From: a virus
Reading direction: 5' to 3' (one strand)
Length of the DNA: 22,403 bases
Virus record (IMG/VR): IMGVR_UViG_3300032249_000355
Span: 1 to 22,403 of that record
Of this stretch, positions 1 through 7,495 are shown piece after piece (within the stretch, counting starts at the first letter, position 1; every line of letters starts with the position of its first letter). The notes under the pieces are model-generated. The model saw only the letters and a list, made by a program, of their open reading frames with translations. It did not search any database and was not told the origin of the DNA. Both the position numbers and the translations under genes were made by a program.

Positions 1-2
1 CT

Positions 3-1859
3 CCTATAGATGGTTTGGGTGGAAATTATGCACCAGTAAGAAAAGGTGTATATGAATTATCAGATCAAGTTGATCCGTTGTATCAATTAATAGACGCTAT
101 TCAAGGAACTTCTGTAAAACCTTTTACATTTAAAGAATACGCTGGTCTTCAAAGATTATTAACAAAAGCAGTACAACAAACAAAATACTTTGATGTTAGA
201 AAAAGTTTATTTTCATTACGAGAAGCTTTAGAAAATGATTTAACAGAATCTTTTGGAAAATTAAATAAAACATCTTTACTAGATGATGCTTCAGTAAAAA
301 CAAGTTATGAAGCTACATTAAAAACAAATGGTCAACAAGCAGCAGATGCCTACTTAGATAAAGTATTAGCAGATGCTCAATCGTTAAACGCTGGTTTAAA
401 AGAAGCAAATACAATATTTAGTAAAACTTTAGCTTTTTATGATAAAAGCGTAGCAAGATCTTTAGCTCAAGGGTTTGATAAAACTTTATTTACTAATAAA
501 CAATTAAATGGAATTACAGGAATAGAAGCAATAAGTCCTACTAGATTATTTGATGTTATTGAAAAGAATGTATTTAAGTCAGGAGATGCTGACGCTGTTG
601 AACAACTAAAAGTATTATATGGATATAACACAAGTAAAGAAGGTAAAGAAATGTTTAACAGAGCATTTAACAGATATATGTATAATTCTTTCATATCTTC
701 TTTTGGAGCTAAATCATTTACTCCTGGAAGTGTTTTTGAATTTGTAGAAAATGCAATGACTAAAGCTCCTAAATCAACAGTTGCAACAGATGTGATTAGA
801 AAATTGGGGCAAGAAGATTTCGCTGCGGCTAGGGGATTTACAGTTAAAGATGCGTTGGATGGAAAAGGTAATGAAGTAATTGATATTAAATTTGGTGTAG
901 ATGACTTTGCAGAATTCAGCTCAACTAAATTTATTCAAAATCTTGGTCAATTCGGTAATCCTAAAACAGTTCAAGAATCTAGAAGAATGTTAGCTACTGC
1001 ATATGGTGGAGGAAAACAAGGAGCAGAAGCTTTAAATAATCTGGAAAGATTTATTAGATATACAAAAGCATTAGAAGATGTTCCTATATCCGAGACTTCT
1101 TCTTTCTTACAAAGAAGATTAACACTTGGAGGAAGTTCAGCAATATTAGGAGGCTTTGTATTAGGAGGAGGTGGTCTTGCCACTGGTAACGTATTTGCAC
1201 CATTAGTATTCTTATATTTATCAACAAGAGCTGGTAAAATATTATCTGATCCTACGTCTTTAAGATATATGATGGATGTATTATCTCCTGAAGAAAGAGT
1301 TGCAAAAGCTGCAGGGGAAGTTGGAACTAAAAAAGTTTTAGGTGTTCCTGTAACAACAGGAGAAACAAGAGCAAGAGCTTTTGCTAGATTTGCAAATTAT
1401 TTAGCTGATGAAGAACAAGATCTTCCAAAAGTAGATCCTAAAAATATTAAGCCGGAAGAGATTATTCAAAGATTACAAAACACTCCTACAAGAGTTCCTA
1501 AACAAGGGTTTAAACTTTCTGAATTTCCTAAACAAGAAAGAGAAAGAATGTTTCCTGAAATAACAGCAAAAGAATATGCTCCACCGGCATATAACTTAGA
1601 AGCAGATGCATTTAGAAATGCATATGTACAAGGTAATACAAGAGCATTAACAGCTTTAAATCAGGATTATGGAATAGGTGCTCCTGCTGCAACAGCAGTA
1701 GCTGAAGAAACACAAGCAGGTCAGAATGTTGCTAATGCATTGCAACCACCTAAAATACAACCTTTAACAGCACCTGCTCAACCAGTAACAGGTGAAAAAT
1801 ATGCAGGACTATTTCCATTTGACGTACTTGGTCAAGGAATAGCTAACAAACAAGGATAA
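3..1859 (+). CDS. C-terminal part of a large, probably virion-associated protein (5' truncated)
   Basis: The reading frame is open to the left edge (codons before the first TTG at 15 read P-I-D-G-L), so the true start lies outside the window. About 619 residues are visible. They are mostly helical and polar, rich in Lys, Ala and Gln. There is one long hydrophobic, glycine-rich stretch at about residues 373-405 of the frame counted from position 15, which could be a membrane-inserting segment. The C-terminal 120 residues are Pro/Ala/Gln-rich and low in complexity. I recognise no enzyme motif. It lies at the end of the genome half opposite terL and just before a holin-like gene. That position fits a large internal or injected virion protein at the end of a structural module. 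This function is inferred from size, hydrophobic segment and position only; the coding call itself is secure. Confidence 0.85.
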   Translation, partial: PIDGLGGNYAPVRKGVYELSDQVDPLYQLIDAIQGTSVKPFTFKEYAGLQRLLTKAVQQTKYFDVRKSLFSLREALENDLTESFGKLNKTSLLDDASVKTSYEATLKTNGQQAADAYLDKVLADAQSLNAGLKEANTIFSKTLAFYDKSVARSLAQGFDKTLFTNKQLNGITGIEAISPTRLFDVIEKNVFKSGDADAVEQLKVLYGYNTSKEGKEMFNRAFNRYMYNSFISSFGAKSFTPGSVFEFVENAMTKAPKSTVATDVIRKLGQEDFAAARGFTVKDALDGKGNEVIDIKFGVDDFAEFSSTKFIQNLGQFGNPKTVQESRRMLATAYGGGKQGAEALNNLERFIRYTKALEDVPISETSSFLQRRLTLGGSSAILGGFVLGGGGLATGNVFAPLVFLYLSTRAGKILSDPTSLRYMMDVLSPEERVAKAAGEVGTKKVLGVPVTTGETRARAFARFANYLADEEQDLPKVDPKNIKPEEIIQRLQNTPTRVPKQGFKLSEFPKQERERMFPEITAKEYAPPAYNLEADAFRNAYVQGNTRALTALNQDYGIGAPAATAVAEETQAGQNVANALQPPKIQPLTAPAQPVTGEKYAGLFPFDVLGQGIANKQG

Positions 1860-1860
1860 T

Positions 1861-2007
1861 ATGTATTGTAAAAATTGTGGACACGGTAATCATTGTGGAG
1901 AAAGATTAATAGAAGATATTGATGATGTTAAAGTAGAAGTATGTAAGAATTGTCGATGCAATGAATGCAAAGACTTTACACCAATAGATGAAGACGATGA
2001 CTCCTAA
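1861..2007 (+). CDS. Cys-rich zinc-ribbon-like microprotein (48 aa)
   Basis: The ATG is one base after the stop of the preceding gene and the ORF ends in TAA, overlapping the next gene by 20 bases. The product has a CxxC pair near the N-terminus (YCKNCGHGNHCGE), a further Cys a few residues later, and a second cluster NCRCNEC. The end is acidic (DEDDDS). The spacing suggests binding of one or two metal ions, probably zinc, as in small zinc-ribbon proteins of phages. No enzyme or DNA-binding fold can be assigned. Tight packing between two good genes and the regular Cys pattern argue that it is real. Function unknown. Confidence 0.6.
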   Translation: MYCKNCGHGNHCGERLIEDIDDVKVEVCKNCRCNECKDFTPIDEDDDS

Positions 2008-2221
2008 AACAGTTAGAGAAAATATAATCAGTATTCAAGGACACATTACAGGTGTTAAGAAAGATATAGATGTTATTAAAAATAATCATTTAAAACATTT
2101 ACATGAGGATGTAATGAGTATTCATCAAAAATTAGATAAGTTTGTAAATGCTTTTATTGGTTTTTTAGTTGCTGTAATTCTGTTACTTATTGGAGCAATC
2201 GTTAAACATTTCCTTTCATAA
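1988..2221 (+). CDS. Coiled-coil plus C-terminal membrane segment, XhlA/holin-like
   Basis: The 77-residue product has a polar helical N-terminal two thirds (about residues 10-52, heptad-like I/V/L spacing) and one strong transmembrane segment near the C-terminus (about residues 54-74, FIGFLVAVILLLIGAIV). It ends in a short KHFLS tail. This layout, N-terminal helix then one membrane span, resembles XhlA-type haemolysin/holin accessory proteins found beside phage lysis genes. No endolysin is visible in the window, so a lysis role is unproven; a membrane-anchored superinfection or scaffolding protein is equally possible. ATG at 1988 gives a 20-base overlap with the upstream gene; ATG at 1997 is an alternative start three codons later. 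Confidence 0.7.
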   Translation: MKTMTPKTVRENIISIQGHITGVKKDIDVIKNNHLKHLHEDVMSIHQKLDKFVNAFIGFLVAVILLLIGAIVKHFLS

Positions 2222-2283
2222 ACGCACGTATACGCACGAAATCAATCCTTGACGACCTGCGGTACCTCCTATAAAAACTAATA

Positions 2284-3000
2284 ATGAAGTTTATTGAAGA
2301 TAATAATAAATCAATCCTTGTAGATTTTTCTTGGGATAAAAAATACCCATACAAGAAATACGAACGAGCAACAACGGACAACGGACAACGGACCTACGAT
2401 GTTGAAGGCAAAAAGATTCCTAGTGTAACAACTATATTATCAGCTACTAAACCAAAAGAAGCTCAAGATTCTTTACAAAAATGGAGAGATAGAGTTGGTG
2501 CTGAAGAAGCAAAGAAGATAACGCAAGCTGCTGCATTAAGGGGAACTGAAATGCATTATGTTATTGAACAATACATGAATGGTGTTGGTTATTTAAATTT
2601 AACTCCTCAAGGCGATTTATCAAGAAGAATGGCGCATGTAATAATAAAAAACTTAGAACCATTAAAAGTTATATATGGTAACGAGGTTTCCCTAGCTTAT
2701 AAAGATTTATATGCTGGAGCAACTGATTTAGTTGGAGAGCATGCTGGTGAGCCCACAATAATAGATTTTAAACAAGCAAATAAACCTAAAAGAGCAGAAT
2801 GGATAGAAGATTATTTTTATCAAATAGCTGCTTATGCATTAGCGCATGAAGATAACTTTGGACCAATTAACAAAGGAATTATTTGTATGTGTACTAAAGA
2901 TTTATATTATCAACAGTTTGATATGGATAAATCAATGTTAGATGAATATAAAGATAAATGGTTAAAAAAAGTAGATCAATACTTTAAATCCAATTCTTAA
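2284..3000 (+). CDS. PD-(D/E)XK exonuclease (RecB/MGME1-like phage exonuclease)
   Basis: The 238-residue protein carries the core of the RecB-like PD-(D/E)XK nuclease fold. Asp148 (GATDLVG) is followed by Asp161-Phe-Lys163 (IIDFK), and a downstream Q180-x3-Y184 (QIAAY) matches the RecB-family QxxxY motif. The N-terminal IPSVTTIL segment is typical of the phage/mitochondrial MGME1-like branch. Such exonucleases degrade DNA ends during recombination-dependent replication or host DNA breakdown and usually lie near polA, primase and helicase, as here. Oddity: residues about 30-37 are encoded by a threefold ACGGACA heptamer repeat that also occurs, in variant form, in non-coding parts of the window. 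It converges with the minus-strand helicase gene and overlaps it by 17 bases. Confidence 0.85.
   Translation: MKFIEDNNKSILVDFSWDKKYPYKKYERATTDNGQRTYDVEGKKIPSVTTILSATKPKEAQDSLQKWRDRVGAEEAKKITQAAALRGTEMHYVIEQYMNGVGYLNLTPQGDLSRRMAHVIIKNLEPLKVIYGNEVSLAYKDLYAGATDLVGEHAGEPTIIDFKQANKPKRAEWIEDYFYQIAAYALAHEDNFGPINKGIICMCTKDLYYQQFDMDKSMLDEYKDKWLKKVDQYFKSNS
2371..2393 (+). repeat. Threefold ACGGACA heptamer inside the exonuclease gene (dispersed repeat family)
   Basis: Three direct ACGGACA units in frame with the exonuclease, encoding T-T-D-N-G-Q-R-T. Related strings (ACGAACAACGGAC and shorter) occur at 4768, 10220, 15383, 17491, 18746, 19060 and 19217, and in reverse at 18720, mostly in gaps or at gene ends. 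Confidence 0.55.
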
Positions 3001-4393
3001 CGTTTTCTCCTAAAGTTTTATTAGATATCTGTAATTTGTTTTGAAGTGCTTTCATAATATGAAAGTCCACACTATCTTTAGCAACAATATCAATATAGGT
3101 CACATTTTTGTTTTGACCTATACGATGAGCTCTATCTTCTGACTGTATTCTAATTTCATAGTTATAATTATTAGAAAAATATATTACATAACTTGCTGCA
3201 GTTAGAGTTAATCCAAAACCACCTGTACTTGGATTACCTACAAAGAACTTACATTCAGAATCGTTTTGAAATTTATGCACTGCTTCTTTTCTTTTAACAG
3301 CATCTACATCTCCATAAATATTAACAACAGAGTTTTTGCCATATAACTCTATTAATTTAGAAGTAATAGATTCTATGTTATGAACATAGTTAGCCCAGAT
3401 AATAGCTTTTCCTTCTATTTGTTCTAAGATATTTAATAACTCATCCATCTTAGGATTCTCTTCAAATTCTTTTATGTTACCTTCATCAGTTTTTAAAAAA
3501 CCATTTGTGATCTGATGAAGTCTTAATAGTTCTACAAGCTTAACTGTAAAGCTAACTGATTCATCTTGCATAATGGCAATGGCTTTTTCTTTTAAGTTAT
3601 TATAAACACTTCTTTGTTCTGTGGTTAATTGAATTGTTCTTAACTGTTTAATTTTTTCAGGAAGATCTAAACACTCATCTTTTCTTACTCTATAAGAGAA
3701 TGTTTTTAATTTAGAATTTAATTCATCTAGATTTACATAATACTTAGGAATATGAATATATCTTTGGTTACCTACATGAACAGCATCCATAACAGCATAC
3801 CTAGCTCTAAAACTATAAAAGCTAGAAAATCCTAATAACTCTGGACTTAAGAAAGCACATTGAGTATATAAATCTAATGGAGATTTTGTTACTGGTGATC
3901 CTGTTAATATCCGCTTGTACAGGGCTGATTGCGATAATTTTAAAATGTTTTTGGTTCTTGATGCTCCTTGGTTTTTTATTGATGTACTTTCATCTATAAC
4001 AAAAATATTTTTAGGATATTTTGATAATATTTCTTTTAAAAAAAGAACACCACTTTTATGTGATAAAGCTTCTGTATTAATTAAATAAACTTTTAAATTT
4101 TTAGTATCAATGTCTTTTTTAGACTTGTTCCAGGAGTAAATAGAATAAGGTATCTCACTAGATAAGTGATTCGCAATCTCATCTTCCCAGTTTAAATAAA
4201 CTGATTTAGGAGCTACGATTATGGCTGTGTCTATTAAATTTTGTTGATTTAAAATACCAATATTATCTATAGCAACTTTAGTCTTGCCGGTACCCATTTC
4301 CATAAACCAAGCGTATTCTTTTTTATTCCAAGACTGTTGCAAGGCTTTAATTTGGTGGTCGTAAGGTTTCGTCTTAAACTTGTATTTGATCAT
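2984..4393 (-). CDS. SNF2-family (SF2) DNA helicase/translocase
   Basis: The 469-residue product has the ordered motifs of an SNF2/DEAD-like ATPase. These are an N-terminal Q-like motif (YDHQIKAL, residues 11-18), Walker A MGTGKT (33-38), motif Ia IVAPKSVYLNW (59-69), Walker B DEST (134-137, in place of DEAH/DEAD), motif III LTGSP, a motif V stretch GFGLTLTAASYVIYF and motif VI QSEDRAHRIGQ (417-427). Short SNF2 proteins of this kind are common in marine phages and are thought to translocate on dsDNA in replication, repair or recombination. It is the only large gene on the minus strand, converging on the exonuclease and diverging from the gene at 4472. A candidate promoter TTGTAA-N17-TATAAA (reverse strand, 4452 to 4424) lies about 30 bases upstream of its ATG. 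Confidence 0.92.
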   Translation of the reverse strand: MIKYKFKTKPYDHQIKALQQSWNKKEYAWFMEMGTGKTKVAIDNIGILNQQNLIDTAIIVAPKSVYLNWEDEIANHLSSEIPYSIYSWNKSKKDIDTKNLKVYLINTEALSHKSGVLFLKEILSKYPKNIFVIDESTSIKNQGASRTKNILKLSQSALYKRILTGSPVTKSPLDLYTQCAFLSPELLGFSSFYSFRARYAVMDAVHVGNQRYIHIPKYYVNLDELNSKLKTFSYRVRKDECLDLPEKIKQLRTIQLTTEQRSVYNNLKEKAIAIMQDESVSFTVKLVELLRLHQITNGFLKTDEGNIKEFEENPKMDELLNILEQIEGKAIIWANYVHNIESITSKLIELYGKNSVVNIYGDVDAVKRKEAVHKFQNDSECKFFVGNPSTGGFGLTLTAASYVIYFSNNYNYEIRIQSEDRAHRIGQNKNVTYIDIVAKDSVDFHIMKALQNKLQISNKTLGENVKNWI

Positions 4394-4414
4394 TGTTAAT
4401 TATTAATTTTTTAT

Positions 4415-4452
4415 TTGACATCTTTTATAAGATAATTTAAACAACATTACAA
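4415..4452. promoter_or_regulatory. Divergent promoter region with palindrome ATCTT-TTAT-AAGAT
   Basis: The 78-base gap between the minus-strand helicase and the gene at 4472 holds TTGACA on the plus strand (4415-4420) and, on the minus strand, TTGTAA (4452-4447) with a 17-base spacer to TATAAA (4429-4424). The two overlap. A 14-base inverted repeat ATCTTTTATAAGAT (4420-4433) covers the minus-strand -10. Variants of this element occur at three other promoters in the window. The plus-strand -10 is unclear (no good hexamer at 16-18 bases). Inference: a shared operator controlling both directions. Confidence 0.5.
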
Positions 4453-4471
4453 ACAAAAAAAGGAGGTCTTT

Positions 4472-5017
4472 ATGGATCTTGAAACATTATCTACTTCGAT
4501 AGATGTAGATAGTAGTAAAGTTAAGGATATATCCGTAGCTTGCACAAGGTTATTAGACGTTCAGAAACAAATAGCAGATATTGAGAATCAATTAAAGACG
4601 ATTCAAGAACAAGAGCTTAAGTTATCTGAGCAGATAATACCTAATTTAATGCAAGAGATGGGTATCTCTTTATTAAAATTAGCAGATGGTTCATCAGTAG
4701 AAGTAAAACCCTACTATGCTGCTAAGATCCCTACCGATAAAACCAATGAGGCATTTCAATGGCTCAGGGACAACGGACATGGTGATTTAATCAAAAACAA
4801 TATAACTGTAACTTTTGGTAGATCTGAGGATGATAGGGCTAAAGAACTTATTGACTTAGTTCAACAAAAAGGTCATAGTTATAAGCAAGCCGAAAAGGTT
4901 GAACCGATGACTTTGAAAGCGTTCGTAAGAGAACAAATTCAAAATGGTCGTATGGTTCCTTCCGATATATTCGGTATATACGTTGCAAACAAAACAAAAA
5001 TAACAAACAAGGAGTAA
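4472..5017 (+). CDS. Conserved-looking phage protein of the replication operon, coiled-coil N-terminus
   Basis: A strong Shine-Dalgarno (AAAGGAGGT, 7 bases before ATG) fixes the start of this 181-residue protein. Residues about 15-55 form a predicted coiled coil (alternating Leu/Ile with Gln/Glu/Lys). The middle holds a compact beta-rich part around SSVEVKPYYAAKIP. The C-terminal part has a PMTLKAFVREQIQNG segment reading like a short helical domain. I recognise no catalytic motif. It begins the plus-strand replication operon and is followed after three bases by the probable ssDNA-binding protein, so a role with single-stranded DNA or the replisome is likely but unproven. A GGACAACGGACAT copy of the dispersed repeat falls inside the gene (4768-4780), encoding D-N-G-H. 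Confidence 0.85.
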   Translation: MDLETLSTSIDVDSSKVKDISVACTRLLDVQKQIADIENQLKTIQEQELKLSEQIIPNLMQEMGISLLKLADGSSVEVKPYYAAKIPTDKTNEAFQWLRDNGHGDLIKNNITVTFGRSEDDRAKELIDLVQQKGHSYKQAEKVEPMTLKAFVREQIQNGRMVPSDIFGIYVANKTKITNKE

Positions 5018-5020
5018 ATA

Positions 5021-5827
5021 ATGGTTGCACAAGCACAAGTAAAAGCAGTAGTAAAGAAAAACGAAGCACCGCTACCTTCAGTTGACATTGCGTCACTGGA
5101 AAAGATGTCCGGAGCAGGATTAGAAAACATAGGTTCACAAGATGTGGCTCTACCGTTTTTAAAAATCTTGAGCCAACTTTCCCCACAGGTAACTGCTGGT
5201 GATTCTAAATACATAGCTAACGCAAGACCTGGTATGATTTATAATACTGTGTCCGATCAATTATATGATGGACCTGCAGGTATTAGAGTTGTTCCATGTT
5301 TTTATAAGTTAGAATATCTAGAATGGAGAGATAGAGGCAAGGAAGGTGCAGGAGCACCTGTTGCTATCTATGATTCATCATCAGATATATTAACTAAAAC
5401 TAAAAGAGGTCCAGATAAAAAGGATCGTTTAGAAAACGGAAACTATATTGAGGAGACAGCTTCTCATTATGTTTTGTTAGTTGATGAAAATGACCAACCT
5501 AAAGAGTCAGCTTTAATTACAATGAAAGCAACTCAGAGAAAAAAATCCAGAAAATGGAATTCTATGATGATGACTCAAAGAAGAAAAGGTGCAAAAGGCT
5601 TTTTTATGCCTCCAGCATTTTCTCAAATCTATGTTCTTAAAACTGTTTTAGAAAAAAATAGTTTAGGATCATGGTACGGTTGGGAGATTGAATGGAATAA
5701 AGATATTCCAAACAATACATTGCTTAATGCAGCGCAAGATTTTTACATGAGTTGTAAAAAAGGAGCAGTAAACGTTAAGCATGGTGAAGAAGAAGTTGAA
5801 GCAACTACTGAAGAAACTCCATTTTAA
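5021..5827 (+). CDS. Probable single-stranded DNA-binding protein
   Basis: A good Shine-Dalgarno (AAGGAG, 7 bases before ATG) supports the start. The 268-residue product lacks catalytic motifs but has features of phage SSB-like proteins. A mixed beta-rich core includes IRVVPCFYKLEYLEWRDR and HYVLLVDEN. A basic segment follows (ATQRKKSRKWNSMMMTQRRKGAKG, about residues 184-207). The tail is strongly acidic and ends in Phe (EEEVEATTEETPF), as in E. coli SSB and T7 gp2.5, where the tail contacts replisome partners. It sits between the unknown gene at 4472 and the primase, the usual position for an SSB in this type of operon. The assignment rests on tail, composition and context rather than a recognised OB-fold signature. 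Confidence 0.65.
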   Translation: MVAQAQVKAVVKKNEAPLPSVDIASLEKMSGAGLENIGSQDVALPFLKILSQLSPQVTAGDSKYIANARPGMIYNTVSDQLYDGPAGIRVVPCFYKLEYLEWRDRGKEGAGAPVAIYDSSSDILTKTKRGPDKKDRLENGNYIEETASHYVLLVDENDQPKESALITMKATQRKKSRKWNSMMMTQRRKGAKGFFMPPAFSQIYVLKTVLEKNSLGSWYGWEIEWNKDIPNNTLLNAAQDFYMSCKKGAVNVKHGEEEVEATTEETPF

Positions 5828-5830
5828 TTT

Positions 5831-7495
5831 ATGGATTTCAGCAGGTTCCTAGAACTCTTCGATGGATCCAAACGAAAGTACGGCATCTTCAAGCCTTCGG
5901 GCTTGAAGAGGTCGGATGGTAAAGTTGAAGGAGAATATAATTGGAAAGAATTTCCAGTAGATGGAAACGAACTTCCATTATTCACAGATCATATTGAAGG
6001 AAAAACCCCTATTGGTATAGTACCAACACGTCCAGATGGATCATGTAGTTATGGATGTATTGATGTAGACAAAATTAAATCAGTTGAAGAAGCTAACGAA
6101 GTATTAGCAAAAATTAAATCGTGGAACTTACCCTTTGTACCATTTAAATCTAAATCTGGTGGCATACACGCATATTTATTTGTAGATGGAAGCGTTTCAG
6201 CAAAAGAATTAAAAACAAGATTAAGAACATTATCTTTAAAATTAGGAAGACCTAAAAAAACAATTGATATTTTCCCAGTACAAACAAGATTATCAGAAGA
6301 TGGAACTGGCAACATGTTAAACGTTCCATACTTTAATGCAAAAGATACTGGGCCAGAAAGAAGATGGGCAATAAAAGATTATGACATGAATGATCTTTAT
6401 ACATTAGAAGAATTTTTACAAATGCCTATTAAAAAAATAACTCCTGAAGAATTATTTAAAATAGGAAATAAGTTTACATCTGATTATCCTCCATGCATGG
6501 ATTATTACTTTGAGAATAATGTAGGTGAAGGAGAACGAGATAAAGTTTTAATGCAGTTTGGATGTGTTGCAAGGAAGATTCATGGAGAAGATGAAGAGAA
6601 AATAAGAAACGAAATGCATGAATTTGTTGAAAAACATTTTCAATCTAAAGATGGTTTCAATCATAAAGAATTCGCTACTAAAGTATCTCAAGTAATGAAA
6701 AAGAAAGATGTAGTAGATCAAAAAGATGAAGAAGATATTTGGTTATATAAGAATAATTGTAGACAAATAGATGAGTTAGGTCATTGTGATCGTGTTGGCT
6801 GCAGAACTAGGAAGTTTGGTTTAGTAGAAAAGATTGTAATGGTAACAGATTATAGAATGCTTAAAACAATGCCTAGAAGGCATTTACTTACAATGGTTAA
6901 TGAACAAGGAGATGAAGTTGTTGTATCAATGACAACGGATCAACTATGGACTCAAAATACGATAGCTAAAAGATGTTGGGAAGAAAATATACAATGGACA
7001 ATGCTTCCATCAGAAGAGTTTCAAACAATGAAAGATAACTGGTTTACTCAAATGAAGATAGTAGACAGCTATGATGAAGGTGAAGAAAAAATGTCAGAGT
7101 TTTTTGCAATACTTACTGCTTTCATTGATGAGAGAAGAGGTGGTAATGATATAAGTCAAATAGAAATGGGTTATGTTTGGAAAGACGATAAAGAAAATGG
7201 AAGATACTTTTGGAATGTAACTTCATTTAAAAATTATGCAAAACAAAAATACAATAAAGCATATGAAACAAGTCTTGGTGAAATTTTAGCTAAACTATGT
7301 GAAAAAGAAAAGAATAAGTATCCAGATAAAAAAGATGCTTATAAAAGATTTATTCAATTACATAAAACATATCAAGAATATAAAGGTAGATGTTATTCAA
7401 CACTTCAAACATTTAAAGTTGTACCAAGAGATAATAGCGAAAACATAGAAACTTTTAAAAAAGAAATGAAATCGAATGAATTTACCGCAAACTAA
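5831..7495 (+). CDS. Archaeo-eukaryotic-type primase (AEP / TOTE-like prim-pol)
   Basis: The N-terminal 200 residues show the AEP superfamily signature: the acidic pair Asp78-x-Asp80 (GCIDVD), the SKSGGIHAY segment with His113, and a third acidic residue Asp146 in TIDIFPVQ, followed by GTGNMLNVPYF. This is the pattern of the AEP domain found in TOTE-type and phage prim-pols, which make primers on ssDNA and often also extend them. Residues about 220-295 resemble a PriCT-like helical domain. Cys310, Cys319 and Cys324 (NNC..GHCDRVGC) may bind zinc or an Fe-S cluster. The C-terminal 220 residues are unassigned. The start ATG is three bases after the upstream stop, with no clear Shine-Dalgarno. 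The gene end overlaps the helicase by 20 bases. A perfect UUCG hairpin lies in codons 19-27. Confidence 0.85.
   Translation: MDFSRFLELFDGSKRKYGIFKPSGLKRSDGKVEGEYNWKEFPVDGNELPLFTDHIEGKTPIGIVPTRPDGSCSYGCIDVDKIKSVEEANEVLAKIKSWNLPFVPFKSKSGGIHAYLFVDGSVSAKELKTRLRTLSLKLGRPKKTIDIFPVQTRLSEDGTGNMLNVPYFNAKDTGPERRWAIKDYDMNDLYTLEEFLQMPIKKITPEELFKIGNKFTSDYPPCMDYYFENNVGEGERDKVLMQFGCVARKIHGEDEEKIRNEMHEFVEKHFQSKDGFNHKEFATKVSQVMKKKDVVDQKDEEDIWLYKNNCRQIDELGHCDRVGCRTRKFGLVEKIVMVTDYRMLKTMPRRHLLTMVNEQGDEVVVSMTTDQLWTQNTIAKRCWEENIQWTMLPSEEFQTMKDNWFTQMKIVDSYDEGEEKMSEFFAILTAFIDERRGGNDISQIEMGYVWKDDKENGRYFWNVTSFKNYAKQKYNKAYETSLGEILAKLCEKEKNKYPDKKDAYKRFIQLHKTYQEYKGRCYSTLQTFKVVPRDNSENIETFKKEMKSNEFTAN
5886..5909 (+). promoter_or_regulatory. 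Perfect 10-bp hairpin with UUCG tetraloop inside the primase gene
   Basis: TCTTCAAGCC (5886-5895), loop TTCG, GGCTTGAAGA (5900-5909) make a perfect stem closed by C(UUCG)G, one of the most stable RNA tetraloops. It starts 55 bases after the primase start codon and is not followed by a T-run, so it is not a standard terminator. It could pause transcription, mark an RNase processing site or limit primase translation relative to the upstream SSB. Function is inferred. Confidence 0.6.

Noticed and set aside
4848-5214. Three overlapping minus-strand open frames
   Set aside because: They lie opposite the end of the 4472 gene and the start of the SSB-like gene, both with strong Shine-Dalgarno signals. 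Their translations are low in complexity and lack start signals.
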